This document shows positions 32,442 through 41,920 of a stretch of DNA of 64,000 nucleotides, one piece after another. How positions within the stretch are numbered: position 1 is the stretch's first letter; each line of letters opens with the position of its first letter. The stretch lies in assembly GCF_030409835.1 (NCBI RefSeq), contig NZ_JAUFQO010000016.1:124001-188000 (forward strand), given 5' to 3'. The position numbers and the translations under genes are program-made. Below the pieces are notes generated by a model that searched no databases, was not told the DNA's origin, and saw only the letters and a program-made list of their open reading frames with translations. Source of the DNA: Lutimonas halocynthiae. Its GTDB lineage: Bacteria; Bacteroidota; Bacteroidia; Flavobacteriales; Flavobacteriaceae.

Positions 32442-33686
32442 ATGAATAAACAAGATTATAAAATACACATCATAGGAGCAGGCATCAGTGGTTTGGTTGC
32501 TGCCAGAGTACTAGAGGATCATGGCTATTTACCTGTTATCATGGAAGCCTCTGACAGCGTTGGTGGCCGTGTTAAAACAGATGTAGTGAAAGGCTACCAA
32601 TTAGACCATGGCTTTCAAGTACTATTAACTGCGTATCCTGCTGCACAAAAGTATTTGGATTTCACATCCTTAGAATTGCAAAAATTTGTGCCAGGAGCCG
32701 CGATTTTTAAATCGGGAAAGCAAATCGTTTTGGGCGATCCTTTAAGAGATATTTCTTTGTTGTTTTCGACACTATTTTCAGGAATAGGTGTAATTGGTGA
32801 TAAACTGAAAATACTCAAATTAAATAACCGAGTAAAAAACAAAAGCTTGGCTGACATTTTCGCTGATAAGGAGCAAAGCACATTGGCTTATTTGCTGGAG
32901 CTTGGTTTTTCTTCAGCTATGATTGATGATTTTTTTAAACCATTTTTTACTGGTATTTTTTTGGAAACTGAACTGGCCACATCAAGCAGGATGTTCGAGT
33001 TTGTTTATAAGATGTTTGGAGAAGGCTATGCGGCTTTACCTAAATCTGGAATGCAAGCTATTCCAAGACAACTTGCCAATAATTTAAAGCACACCACGAT
33101 TATATTTAATTCACCGGTTAGTTCAATCAAGGACCAAGAAATAACACTTAAGAATGGTGATAAAATTCAAACTGATTTCACCATAGTAGCTACTGAAGCC
33201 AGTGGACTTATTCAAAATTTAAGCAATCAGGCTACAAAATGGAAGTCTTGTGACACCTTATATTTTGAGACTAAAGAGCGTATTATTGCTAAACCATTAA
33301 TTGGCCTTATACCCGCTGCTGATGCTTTGATAAATAATATTTTCTATCCCACAAGCTTTGCGAGTGATCAATCATCTAAAAATCAATTATTATCAGTTAC
33401 TGTGGTCAAAAACCACAGCTTAACTCAAGAAGCACTCATCAATCAGGTTATGTTAGAGTTAAAGCAATATTGTTGTATCGATTCTTGCACATTTCTTAAA
33501 CGATACAGCATTCCGATGGCTTTACCAAAGTTAGATAATCTTCAATATGACATATTACCGTCTGAAACAAGATTAACTACAAGTATATTTCTAGCCGGAG
33601 ATACACAATTAAATGGCTCCCTAAACGCTGCAATGATTTCAGGAGAAAGAGCAGCACTTGGACTTATTGAAAATATATCAAAATAA
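32442..33686 (+). CDS. FAD-dependent amine-oxidase-like oxidoreductase
   Basis: This 414-residue flavoprotein has the dinucleotide motif IHIIGAGISGLVAARVLEDH at residues 8-27 and the second FAD contact SVGGRVKTDVVKGYQLDHGF. The C-terminal FAD-binding motif is IFLAGDTQLNGSLNAAMISG. It belongs to the protoporphyrinogen oxidase/phytoene desaturase-like amine oxidase superfamily. Relatives occur in photolyase clusters and may modify carotenoids or other pigments. It shares a divergent operator region with the glutathione peroxidase. Confidence 0.88.
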   Translation: MNKQDYKIHIIGAGISGLVAARVLEDHGYLPVIMEASDSVGGRVKTDVVKGYQLDHGFQVLLTAYPAAQKYLDFTSLELQKFVPGAAIFKSGKQIVLGDPLRDISLLFSTLFSGIGVIGDKLKILKLNNRVKNKSLADIFADKEQSTLAYLLELGFSSAMIDDFFKPFFTGIFLETELATSSRMFEFVYKMFGEGYAALPKSGMQAIPRQLANNLKHTTIIFNSPVSSIKDQEITLKNGDKIQTDFTIVATEASGLIQNLSNQATKWKSCDTLYFETKERIIAKPLIGLIPAADALINNIFYPTSFASDQSSKNQLLSVTVVKNHSLTQEALINQVMLELKQYCCIDSCTFLKRYSIPMALPKLDNLQYDILPSETRLTTSIFLAGDTQLNGSLNAAMISGERAALGLIENISK

Positions 33687-33715
33687 AGAGTCAGAGAAAA
33701 ATGAAAAAGCGGGTA

Positions 33716-34759
33716 TTAAAGCCCTAAAATACTTTTATTCAGCTCTTTGTTAATCCCTGAAGAGGCAAAGTCATCAAATGATTTACCTGCTTTTATTATC
33801 ATGTGATCTTTTACAAATTGAGCACCTTCAATTGCGCCGTCTATAGGGTTTTTTAAACAACATTCCCATTCAACGACGGCCCATCCATCAAAATTATATT
33901 GCGCAAATTTGCTGAATATAGATTTGAAATCAATCTGACCATCACCCAGTGATCTGAACCTGCCAGGTCGTTCGACCCATGATGAATAACTTCCATAAAC
34001 TCCCGCTTTTCCCGAAGGATTAAATTCTGCGTCTTTTACATGGAACATTTTAATTCTTTCATGATAAATATCTATGAATGCCTTATAATCCATTTGTTGC
34101 ATGATAAAATGACTGGGATCATATAAGATATTGGCGCGTTGATGATGATTGGTAGCCTCTAAAAAACGCTCAAAAGTAAGCCCGTCATGCAGATCTTCGC
34201 CTGGGTGTAGTTCAAAACAAATATCAACCCCATGCTGGTCATACACATCTAAAATAGGTAACCATCTTTTTGCCAATTCTTGGAATCCGTCTTCAACGAG
34301 GCCTTCAGGTCTTTGTGGCCAAGGATACACAAAAGGCCATAATAATGCTCCTGAAAACGCGACTAAGGCATTAATGCCCAAATTTTCACTGGCTTTGGCG
34401 CATAACATCATTTGATTAACAGCCCATTCTGTTCTTGCCTTCGGGTTGTTGTGAAATTTTGAAGGAGCAAAACCGTCAAACATTTTGTCATAGGCTGGAT
34501 GTACCGCAACCAACTGACTTTGCAAATGAGTACCCAATTCGGTTATTTCAACTCCATGGCTGTTAGCAATACCTTTTATTTCATCAGCATAAGTTTTGCT
34601 CTCAGCAAGTTTCTCAAGATCAAAACACCTGGCATCCCAAGAAGGTAATTGAACCCCCTTGTAGCCATAAGAAGCCATTTCTTTACAACTATCATTTAAG
34701 TTGTTAAACGGGGCTTTATCATCCATAAACTGCGCTAAATATATTGCTGGTCCTTTCAT
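33716..34759 (-). CDS. Sugar phosphate isomerase/epimerase (xylose-isomerase-like TIM barrel)
   Basis: This 347-residue protein has a TIM-barrel AP-endonuclease-2 fold. Metal ligands are visible in DICFELHPGEDLHD, ILYDPSHFIMQQ, IKMFHVKDAE and the C-terminal WAVVEWECC (Glu, Asp/His, His, Glu). There is no signal peptide, so it is cytosolic. It probably interconverts keto- and aldo-sugars or inositols; the substrate is unknown. The SSS symporter lies divergently and may bring in its substrate. Confidence 0.88.
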   Translation of the reverse strand: MKGPAIYLAQFMDDKAPFNNLNDSCKEMASYGYKGVQLPSWDARCFDLEKLAESKTYADEIKGIANSHGVEITELGTHLQSQLVAVHPAYDKMFDGFAPSKFHNNPKARTEWAVNQMMLCAKASENLGINALVAFSGALLWPFVYPWPQRPEGLVEDGFQELAKRWLPILDVYDQHGVDICFELHPGEDLHDGLTFERFLEATNHHQRANILYDPSHFIMQQMDYKAFIDIYHERIKMFHVKDAEFNPSGKAGVYGSYSSWVERPGRFRSLGDGQIDFKSIFSKFAQYNFDGWAVVEWECCLKNPIDGAIEGAQFVKDHMIIKAGKSFDDFASSGINKELNKSILGL

Positions 34760-35188
34760 TTGCTTATTTATTGTGTTTAATATTAGATCTTTATTCTTTG
34801 TTTTTTATAAGGATTTCTTGAGCCAAAGAGTAGTTCAGAAACCATTATTAAAATATCCATGAGCGTTCTTTCATTTTTATCTGAAGCATCATAGCTAATT
34901 TACGAGAAAAATTGACAAAATCTTCATCTTGTTGGTATGGATAAATTCAGATTTTCTGCTATAGAAAAAAACAACCCCTGACATGATCTGACAATATTCC
35001 ATTAACGGATATTCGATTAGCTCAGTTTTTGGTAGATTACAATAAAGGAAACTTAAGATTGAACCTAAAATGACTAGTATTGTATAATTTCTTGTTTATG
35101 AAAAAAAATTAATTTACTTTTTACAAGATTATTATGGCCAATATTAAAACTCATTTTTAGAACAACAAAAACTAAAGAATAAACCTAT
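34760..35188. other. Intergenic region between isomerase and symporter
   Basis: About 430 bases between divergent genes, expected to hold both promoters. It is AT-rich and I see only weak elements: an imperfect AATATTCC/GGATATT inverted repeat near 35010-35030 and a TTGTATAATTTCTTG stretch around 35085-35098. No gene, RNA or strong operator could be supported. Confidence 0.35.
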
Positions 35189-36814
35189 ATGAAAGCACTG
35201 GACACTCTGGATTGGATTGTTATTGTTACTTATTTTATTGTGTTGCTAGGTGTTGCCTGGTGGGTAATTTTACAAAAGCAAAAAAATACTGAAGACTATT
35301 TTCTAGCTGGTAGAAATATTGGCTGGTTCATGGTAGGTGCTTCTATTTTTGCTTCAAACATTGGGTCAGAACATGTGGTTGGATTGGCTGGAAATGGAGC
35401 AGGGGATAAAATGCCGCTTTTGATTTATGAAATGCACGCATGGATCGTATTAATGTTGGGTTGGGTGTTTTTACCTTTTTATGCTCGAAGTGGCGTTTTT
35501 ACAATGCCCGAGTTTTTAGAAAAAAGATTTGACGCAAGATCGAGATGGGTCTTATCAATTGTATCTCTGGTAGCTTATATATTAACCAAAGTATCTGTAA
35601 CCATTTATGCAGGTGGAATTGTTGTTTCTGCCTTATTGGGGATTCCCTTTTGGATTGGTGCGGTGGCAACCGTCGTCTTAACGGGGATTTATACAGTTTT
35701 AGGAGGTATGCGTGCCGTGGTTTATACCGAAACAATACAGGCTATAGTGCTCGTATTAGGAGCAGGAGTACTTACGTTTATGGGGCTGGATGCTGTTGGT
35801 GGCTGGTCAGAACTTAAAGCAACTGTTGGAAGTGATTATTTTAATATGTGGCGCCCTAATTCTGATCCGGATTATCCATGGTTACCCTTATTCATTACCA
35901 GTACGGTTGTAGGGATCTGGTACTGGTGTACCGATCAGGTAATTGTACAACGAGTGCTAACGGCCAAGAACATTAAAGAAGGAAGAAGGGGAAGTATATT
36001 TGGTGCTTTACTAAAATTAATGCCGGTGTTTTTGTTTTTAATTCCAGGTGTTGTAGCCTTAGGCTTAAAAATGCAAGGTAAATTAGACTGGGATAATCCT
36101 GATGAAGCTTTTCCTGTATTGATGAGTAACCTGTTGCCATCCGGTTTAAGAGGTTTGGTTGCTGCTGGTCTGTTGGCAGCATTGATGAGTTCATTGGCCT
36201 CCGTATTTAATTCGTGCTCGACACTCTTCACTTTGGATATTTATAAAAAAATGCGACCGAATAAGCCGGAAAAAGATTTGGTTAAAACAGGGCAAATCGC
36301 GACCTTTTTTGTAGTTGGATTAGGCCTTTTATGGATACCCATTATTTCCAGATTATCTGATGGTTTATACGAATACTTGCAAAATGTGCAAGCGTATATT
36401 TCGCCACCCATAGCAGCTGTATTCTTATTGGGTATTTTTTATAAGCGGATAAATTCTAATGGTGCTATCGCGACTTTGGTTGGAGGTTTTATTATAGGTT
36501 TTTCAAAGCTGACCTTAGAGATCATGAAATCAAGTTTTAGTGAAGGAAGTTTTTTATTCAATATAGCGGATATCAATTGGCTGGTATTTGGTGCCTATTT
36601 CTTTGCTTTATGCATCGGTATAGCTGTAGTGGTGAGTATGTTTTATCCTGCTCCATCAGAGGAACAATTGGCTGGATTAACTTTTGGGACAATTACTGAA
36701 GAGCAGAAGTCTGCCAATAAATCAAGCTATAATATTTGGGATATCTTAACTTCTCTAACTGTTGTTGTGATCGTGGTGTATATTATGCTTTCCTTCAGTT
36801 CACTTACTCTATAA
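35189..36814 (+). CDS. Sodium:solute symporter (SSS family, sugar-type)
   Basis: This 541-residue membrane protein has about 13-14 membrane segments and imports a sugar or related solute with Na+. N-terminal DTLDWIVIVTYFIVLLGVAW and NTEDYFLAGRNIGWFMVGAS are the SSS signature start. SNIGSEHVVGLAGNGAGDKM marks the sodium-site region, and SGLRGLVAAGLLAALMSSLA marks TM8 with the conserved serines. It resembles the SGLT branch more than proline or pantothenate carriers. The neighbouring isomerase supports a carbohydrate substrate. Confidence 0.92.
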   Translation: MKALDTLDWIVIVTYFIVLLGVAWWVILQKQKNTEDYFLAGRNIGWFMVGASIFASNIGSEHVVGLAGNGAGDKMPLLIYEMHAWIVLMLGWVFLPFYARSGVFTMPEFLEKRFDARSRWVLSIVSLVAYILTKVSVTIYAGGIVVSALLGIPFWIGAVATVVLTGIYTVLGGMRAVVYTETIQAIVLVLGAGVLTFMGLDAVGGWSELKATVGSDYFNMWRPNSDPDYPWLPLFITSTVVGIWYWCTDQVIVQRVLTAKNIKEGRRGSIFGALLKLMPVFLFLIPGVVALGLKMQGKLDWDNPDEAFPVLMSNLLPSGLRGLVAAGLLAALMSSLASVFNSCSTLFTLDIYKKMRPNKPEKDLVKTGQIATFFVVGLGLLWIPIISRLSDGLYEYLQNVQAYISPPIAAVFLLGIFYKRINSNGAIATLVGGFIIGFSKLTLEIMKSSFSEGSFLFNIADINWLVFGAYFFALCIGIAVVVSMFYPAPSEEQLAGLTFGTITEEQKSANKSSYNIWDILTSLTVVVIVVYIMLSFSSLTL

Positions 36815-36835
36815 AAGAATAAATAGAATCGGGTT

Positions 36836-37510
36836 TCAGGCATTAAAGGCTCTCATTTTTTCCAGCCTCATGGCGAAAGGAACACTCTTGTGATCGAAAG
36901 TGTATTCAATAGACCTGTCGAATTCTACTGTTTGTTGCAGTTGTAATGAGGATGTTTCTATTGTGCCTTCAAGTGCTGATTTAAGGGCTTTGTCCATAAT
37001 GATTTGAATACTGCCATAATAAAGCTCGGTAATCATATAAACACGACGAATTTTTCCGTCATAGGTTTTCCAGTTGTCATGCTTTAGAATTTCTAAATAA
37101 TTGTCGATTCTAATCCTGTTTAAGTTTGACATGGTTTTAATTTGCAGGTTGCCAAAGTGAAAATTATTGATCTTATTCAGCTCAAATCTGGCTTCCAGAT
37201 CCTGAATTATTGGATTTTCGAGGGTAGTGATAACATTTGATTCCATATGTATTACCCTGTCAGCCAGATGGGCATTCTTAATCTTTTCCTTATCCAGATC
37301 TTTTATGCCTTTAGTCCAGTTTTCACGACTAATAATGCCAGCGTCTAAAAAGGTATTATAGACATGTTCTGACATGCCGGGATCATCAAATTTTGGTTTT
37401 CCTATCAAAGGATCCCAAACAAGATTACCCAAAATAATGTTCTCATGGGATGCAGGAATCAGCTCTAAGTTGTATTTGTTTCTAAATCGTTTTATTTCCA
37501 TGGCCATCAA
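36836..37510 (-). CDS. Conserved hypothetical soluble protein
   Basis: This 224-residue protein has no signal or membrane segment. I recognise no family. Recurrent features are LELIPASHENIILGNLVWDP, IIQDLEARFELNKINNFHFG and FDRSIEYTFDHKSVPFAMRL, suggesting a mixed alpha/beta fold. The first methionines (MMAM) allow starts at 37510 or 37501; the family start is unknown. It is convergent with the symporter, 21 bases apart. Confidence 0.6.
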   Translation of the reverse strand: MMAMEIKRFRNKYNLELIPASHENIILGNLVWDPLIGKPKFDDPGMSEHVYNTFLDAGIISRENWTKGIKDLDKEKIKNAHLADRVIHMESNVITTLENPIIQDLEARFELNKINNFHFGNLQIKTMSNLNRIRIDNYLEILKHDNWKTYDGKIRRVYMITELYYGSIQIIMDKALKSALEGTIETSSLQLQQTVEFDRSIEYTFDHKSVPFAMRLEKMRAFNA

Positions 37511-37766
37511 ATAAATAATATGATTAGTAAAATTAATTCGTATTTGAAAAGGAAGGGTAAGGAAAATACTTACTATCAGTAAGGTTAATTTAATAGAAGG
37601 CTGAACTGATTTGAATAACTTGTAGTTAGTATTGAAATGCTTTTTATGAATACAGGCTTTGGGTGATTTTTACAATGCAGACGAGCTTAAAATCAGTGCG
37701 TTATGTTTATAATTATTTACATTTTTATAATTTTTTAGTATCTTTTGGGTACTAAAACTGATAATT

Positions 37767-37925
37767 ATGAAAAAATTAGGAATTATTATTGTGTTACTCA
37801 TAATGGGAATTTTAAGTACACAATGCACAGAGGATGAAACTGTGGAAGCTGCAGAATACAAAGCAATCCAATTGATTGATGGGGGCGAAGAGGGGGATCA
37901 AGAATTGGATTCTGAGCGAGATTGA
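37767..37925 (+). CDS. Small lipoprotein upstream of the two-component genes
   Basis: ATG at 37767 opens a 52-codon frame. MKKLGIIIVLLIMGILSTQC is a lipoprotein signal with cysteine at residue 20. The short acidic mature part (TEDETVEAAEYKAIQLIDGG, then EEGDQELDSERD) is only 33 residues. A -7-like TATCTTTTG at 37739 precedes it. It lies 23 bases before the lipoprotein histidine kinase frame and may be its cotranscribed partner or ligand; that is inference. Confidence 0.6.
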   Translation: MKKLGIIIVLLIMGILSTQCTEDETVEAAEYKAIQLIDGGEEGDQELDSERD

Positions 37926-37948
37926 ATTGATTATTTTTATTAATGTAA

Positions 37949-40027
37949 TTGCTTAAATTGAATTGTTCTATTAAAATAAATTACGTTCTGATTCAGATTT
38001 GTCTTGGGATTCAGTTGCTATTTTTTTCTTCCTGTCTTAATGAAGATTTGGATACAAGAAAAAACGAGTTAAACTCTCTTGATAGCTTGAATTATTGGCT
38101 TCAAAAAAGTAAGAGTGACTCGATTAATGAAATTACGAAGATGTCATTTCTTAAAAGAACACTACAAATTGCTTTGAAGGAAGAAAATGATTCAGTAAAA
38201 GTAAGTAATCTTCTCAGGATTTCTGACCAATTGTATTCGTTGAATAGTGATTCGCTGTTTGAAGAGACGAACAAATTGATTTTAAAAATTGCTTTGAAAG
38301 TGAAGGATACCAAAGCAATTGCTGAATATCACTGGAACATCGGAAATATGTTGGCTGACAGAGACATATTAGATAGTGCTTATTACCATTATGTGAAATC
38401 TAGAAATTTTTACTCTTCAATTGGTCATGAATATTACAAATCTAAGATGGACTATAATTTATCTTTTTTAGAGTTTCGAGTTAAAAACTATGTTCAGAGT
38501 GAGATTTCAGTTATTTCAGCAATTAACGGTTTTAAGAGCTTAGAAAGAAAACGGAATTTATTTTTATGCTACAATCGTTTGTTGATTATTGATAAAGAGT
38601 TAGGTAATTATGACAGTGCGGTATATCATTTTCGAGTTGCCACGGAATTATTATCCCAATTAGAGTCAAAAAGTGTTAACAGAGAAAGATTATTAAACAA
38701 TCTAAGCCTTGTTTACCAAAAACAAGAAAAGTATGAGCTGGCCATCAAGACGCTGGATCAGGCCCTTGAAAACGATGAATTAAAGAAAAACCATCTAAAC
38801 TTATATGCAAAGTTAATCGACAATCGTGCTTTTTGTATGTTTTTAAATGAGCAAGATAGGGATGTGTATCCCATTTATATGGAAGCCTTGAAAATCAGAG
38901 AACAGGCGAATGATAGAGGCGCTGAAGTAATCAGTCGAAAGCATTTGGCGTATTATTTCCTTAAAAAAGGAGATAGCTTAAGAGCCTATAAGGAAGCAAA
39001 AATTGCATATGATATTTCTAATAAGCTCGGACTGAACCGGGATATTTTGGAAAACCTGCATCTGTTATCTGTTTCTGATCCTAAAAATAGTATAAGCTAT
39101 ATGAACAGGTATATTTCATTGAATGATAGTTTGTTATTTGAAGAGCGAAAAATTCGAGATAAGTTTACAAGAATTCAATTTGAAACAGAAAATTATATCG
39201 CTGCGAATGAGGAGCTTAAAAGGAAAAATGTCTGGATTTCATTAACCAGTGGATTCGGTATTTTTAGTTTGGGTTTATTCTTTTTTTTATATCGACAACG
39301 ATCTAAAAACAGGACATTAATTCTTGAAAGTCAACATCACCAGGATAATGAGGAAATTTATGATTTGATGTTAAAACAGCAAAATAAGACTGAAGAAGGA
39401 AGGATTCAAGAAAGGATACGGATTTCTCAGGAACTGCATGATGGTATTTTGGCGAGGTTGTTTTCGGTTAGAATGGGGCTTGGTTTTTTAAATATTGGTG
39501 AAAACATAGATGATATTACTAAGTATGACGCCTTTATGAAGGAGTTACAGCTGGTAGAAAAAGAGATCAGAACCTTATCACATGAACTGAAGGCTGATGA
39601 CTTGTCTTCGAAAAAAGACTTTACTATTTTATTGTCAGAGTTATTAAAGGAACAAAGCACCTTTGGGCAATTCAAATATGAATTAGATGCTGATAAAACT
39701 ATAGCCTGGAACAGGGTGGATGAAGCTATTAAGATCAATTTATACAGAATTGCTCAGGAGGCAATTTTTAATATAATTAAATATGCTAAGGCTCAGAAGG
39801 TTATAGTGAGCTTGAGAAAGAAAAAGGAAAATATTGAATTGAGTATTGTTGATGATGGGCATGGTTTTGACACGAATAAGAAACAAAAAGGAATTGGATT
39901 GAAAAACATGCACTCCAGGGCTAAATCCATCGGAGCTGATATTAATATTCATTCAAAGCCTGAAACAGGAACGGCAATTACATTAAGCATATCAACTAAA
40001 ACCATATATCATGAGGCAAAAGAATAA
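37949..40027 (+). CDS. TPR-containing lipoprotein sensor histidine kinase (NarX/LuxR-pathway type)
   Basis: This 692-residue kinase has a lipoprotein-type leader (LIQICLGIQLLFFSSC), a tetratricopeptide-like sensor region (about residues 90-400: LLNNLSLVYQKQEKYELAIK), and one membrane helix at about 428-447 (ISLTSGFGIFSLGLFFFLY). A coiled-coil linker precedes a HisKA_3 domain with His497 in RISQELHDGIL. The ATPase domain follows (RIAQEAIFNIIKYAKA, IVDDGHGFD, GIGLKNMHSRAKSIG). The frame opens right after a stop with no ATG, so TTG at 37949 (or 37958) is the likely start. The gene overlaps its response regulator by 17 bases. It probably senses a periplasmic signal linked to the glycerate genes downstream. 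Confidence 0.88.
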   Translation: MLKLNCSIKINYVLIQICLGIQLLFFSSCLNEDLDTRKNELNSLDSLNYWLQKSKSDSINEITKMSFLKRTLQIALKEENDSVKVSNLLRISDQLYSLNSDSLFEETNKLILKIALKVKDTKAIAEYHWNIGNMLADRDILDSAYYHYVKSRNFYSSIGHEYYKSKMDYNLSFLEFRVKNYVQSEISVISAINGFKSLERKRNLFLCYNRLLIIDKELGNYDSAVYHFRVATELLSQLESKSVNRERLLNNLSLVYQKQEKYELAIKTLDQALENDELKKNHLNLYAKLIDNRAFCMFLNEQDRDVYPIYMEALKIREQANDRGAEVISRKHLAYYFLKKGDSLRAYKEAKIAYDISNKLGLNRDILENLHLLSVSDPKNSISYMNRYISLNDSLLFEERKIRDKFTRIQFETENYIAANEELKRKNVWISLTSGFGIFSLGLFFFLYRQRSKNRTLILESQHHQDNEEIYDLMLKQQNKTEEGRIQERIRISQELHDGILARLFSVRMGLGFLNIGENIDDITKYDAFMKELQLVEKEIRTLSHELKADDLSSKKDFTILLSELLKEQSTFGQFKYELDADKTIAWNRVDEAIKINLYRIAQEAIFNIIKYAKAQKVIVSLRKKKENIELSIVDDGHGFDTNKKQKGIGLKNMHSRAKSIGADINIHSKPETGTAITLSISTKTIYHEAKE

Positions 40028-40688
40028 AGTGTTGATCATTGATGATCATCCCCTAATTTGTGATTCCTACAGAAAGGCTTTACATCAGGTAATGAAAGAG
40101 AATCAAGACATTCAAATGCAAATTGAATCTGCTGAGAATTGTGATACGGCTAAGGAAAAAATAATGAATTCCTGGACCAATGACAGTTGGGATCTGGTTT
40201 TTCTGGATATAAGACTCCCGGCTTCCAAGGATCGCAGGATACTCTCTGGGGAAGATTTAGGAGAAATGATAAGGGAAAACCATCCTCTGGCAAAAATCAT
40301 TGTTGCAACGACATTTAATGATAATTACCGTATTCAGAATATTTTTAAAAGTTTGAATCCAGAAGGGTTTTTGATTAAAAATGATTTAGATCCCAAGGAA
40401 TTGGTGAGTGCCATTATTAAGATTATGCAAGGTGGTGTGCATTACAGCCAAACCGTATCAAACCTTATGCGCATAAAAATGCATAGAAATATTAATATTG
40501 ATAAAAAAGATCGACAGATTTTATTTGAATTATCATTGGGTACCAAGATGAAAGATTTGCCAAACATCGTACCTTTGTCTATAGCTGGCATCGAAAAAAG
40601 AAAAAGAATCTTAAAAGAAATATTTGATGTTGAGGATCAGGGAGACAAAGCTTTGATTCTTAAAGCCAGGGAGTTAGGTTTTATATAA
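40011..40688 (+). CDS. Response regulator, NarL/FixJ-like
   Basis: This 225-residue protein has a receiver domain (KVLIIDDHPLICDSYRKALH, phosphoacceptor Asp66 in LVFLDIRLP, Thr in VATTFNDN, Lys in GFLIKNDLD). The C-terminal DNA-binding part (DKKDRQILFELSLGTKMKDL, then IEKRKRILKEIF) is a LuxR-like helix-turn-helix, more divergent than usual. It should be phosphorylated by the overlapping kinase and control local genes, most simply the adjacent glycerate kinase and permease. Confidence 0.9.
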   Translation: MRQKNKVLIIDDHPLICDSYRKALHQVMKENQDIQMQIESAENCDTAKEKIMNSWTNDSWDLVFLDIRLPASKDRRILSGEDLGEMIRENHPLAKIIVATTFNDNYRIQNIFKSLNPEGFLIKNDLDPKELVSAIIKIMQGGVHYSQTVSNLMRIKMHRNINIDKKDRQILFELSLGTKMKDLPNIVPLSIAGIEKRKRILKEIFDVEDQGDKALILKARELGFI

Positions 40689-40695
40689 TAGTATT

Positions 40696-41829
40696 ATGAA
40701 GATTGTCATCGCACCAGATAAATTTAGAGGATCTCTAACAGGAATAGAATTTTGTTGGATCGTTAAAGAAGCCATATGGAAAATAATTCCTGATGCTGAA
40801 ATCGTAGAAGCCCCTGTTGCAGATGGAGGTGATGGTACCTTGTCAGCGCTTGAGTCCCAAGTGCCACATGGTAAAAAGTTACTGGAAGTGCATGACCCCT
40901 TATTCAGAAAAATTGAAGCTGCTTTTTTGTACAATGAAGATTTTAAAATTGCCTTTGTAGAAATGGCTGAAGCTTCTGGGCTTAGACTTTTGAAGGAAGA
41001 TGAATATAACTGTTCTAAAACCACAACTTATGGAACCGGGGAATTGATCAAAGCAGCGCTGGATGCAGGTGCAGAAAAAATCATATTGGGAGTTGGAGGT
41101 AGTGCTACGTGCGATTGCGGTATGGGTATGGCTGCCGCTTTGGGTTATGAATTTTATGATGCAGAAGGCAAGGCAGTAGAGCCTATTGGCGAAAATTTAT
41201 CTTCGGTGAAAGAGATTAGAACTGATAAAGTAGATCCTCGTGTCATGACAACAGATTTTGAAGTGGCCTGTGATGTTATTAGCCCCTTGTATGGAGAAGA
41301 CGGAGCGGCATATATTTATGGACCACAGAAAGGTGCCAGTAAAGAGGAGATTGAGTTTTTGGATAAAGGATTGAGAGATTTCAATGAAGTTTTAATTGAG
41401 ACTTTTAATAAAGATATAAATGATATATATGGTGCTGGTGCCGCAGGCGGTATGGGCGCAGGGGCACTTACTTTCCTAAATGGAGAATTGAGATCAGGAA
41501 TTGAAATGGTTAAAGAAATGATACGTTTTGATAAAAAGATCAAAGATGCAGATTGGGTCGTTACAGGAGAAGGTAAGTTAGATTTTCAAACCCTGACAGG
41601 TAAGGCAGTGAAAGGAGTGTCAGAGTCTGCACAGGATCAAAAAATTCCTGTAGCTGTATTTTGTGGACGTATTACCTTACCCCAAGACGCCTTATCAAAT
41701 ATGGGCATACAGTATTCAGCATCAGTCATGCTAGAGGCCATTGATTATGATGATGCGATAAAGAACGGAAGGTCTTATCTGGATAAAATGGCAACGGATT
41801 TTGCATTGAGGGTGCAAAGAGATCTGTGA
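40696..41829 (+). CDS. Glycerate kinase (GlxK/GarK type)
   Basis: This 377-residue enzyme phosphorylates D-glycerate. The N-terminal MKIVIAPDKFRGSLTGIEF and VADGGDGTLSALESQ are family signatures. KIILGVGGSATCDCGMGMAA and GAGAAGGMGAGALTFLNGEL are the glycine-rich nucleotide and substrate loops, and DWVVTGEGKLDFQTLTGKAV follows. Length matches the GlxK class. It lies 7 bases after the response regulator gene and before a GntP permease, which forms a coherent uptake-and-activation unit. Confidence 0.95.
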   Translation: MKIVIAPDKFRGSLTGIEFCWIVKEAIWKIIPDAEIVEAPVADGGDGTLSALESQVPHGKKLLEVHDPLFRKIEAAFLYNEDFKIAFVEMAEASGLRLLKEDEYNCSKTTTYGTGELIKAALDAGAEKIILGVGGSATCDCGMGMAAALGYEFYDAEGKAVEPIGENLSSVKEIRTDKVDPRVMTTDFEVACDVISPLYGEDGAAYIYGPQKGASKEEIEFLDKGLRDFNEVLIETFNKDINDIYGAGAAGGMGAGALTFLNGELRSGIEMVKEMIRFDKKIKDADWVVTGEGKLDFQTLTGKAVKGVSESAQDQKIPVAVFCGRITLPQDALSNMGIQYSASVMLEAIDYDDAIKNGRSYLDKMATDFALRVQRDL

Positions 41830-41858
41830 TGGAATGCATGAATGATATAAATAGATTA

Positions 41859-41884
41859 CCAAAACCAAAACCAAAACCAAAAAC
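41859..41884 (+). repeat. Short tandem repeat (CCAAAA)4 between glycerate kinase and permease
   Basis: Four imperfectly bounded CCAAAA units lie in the 91-base gap before the GntP gene. The gap also contains the left arm of the inverted repeat at 41883-41906. Confidence 0.8.
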
Positions 41885-41906
41885 TTAATACTTAACCCTT
41901 AACACT
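41883..41906 (+). repeat. Left arm of inverted repeat flanking the GntP gene
   Basis: ACTTAATACTTAACCCTTAA (41883-41902) continues with CACT. Its reverse complement matches AGAGTTAAGGGTTAAGAATT at 43250-43269 and the following AAGT with two mismatches in 24 bases. Confidence 0.65.
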
Positions 41907-41920
41907 TAGTCCTTAGCCCT

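Noticed and set aside
41859-41884. (CCAAAA)4 as a phase-variation tract of the GntP promoter
   Set aside because: The unit is six bases with only four copies and no promoter boxes at a suitable distance; slippage effects would be speculative.
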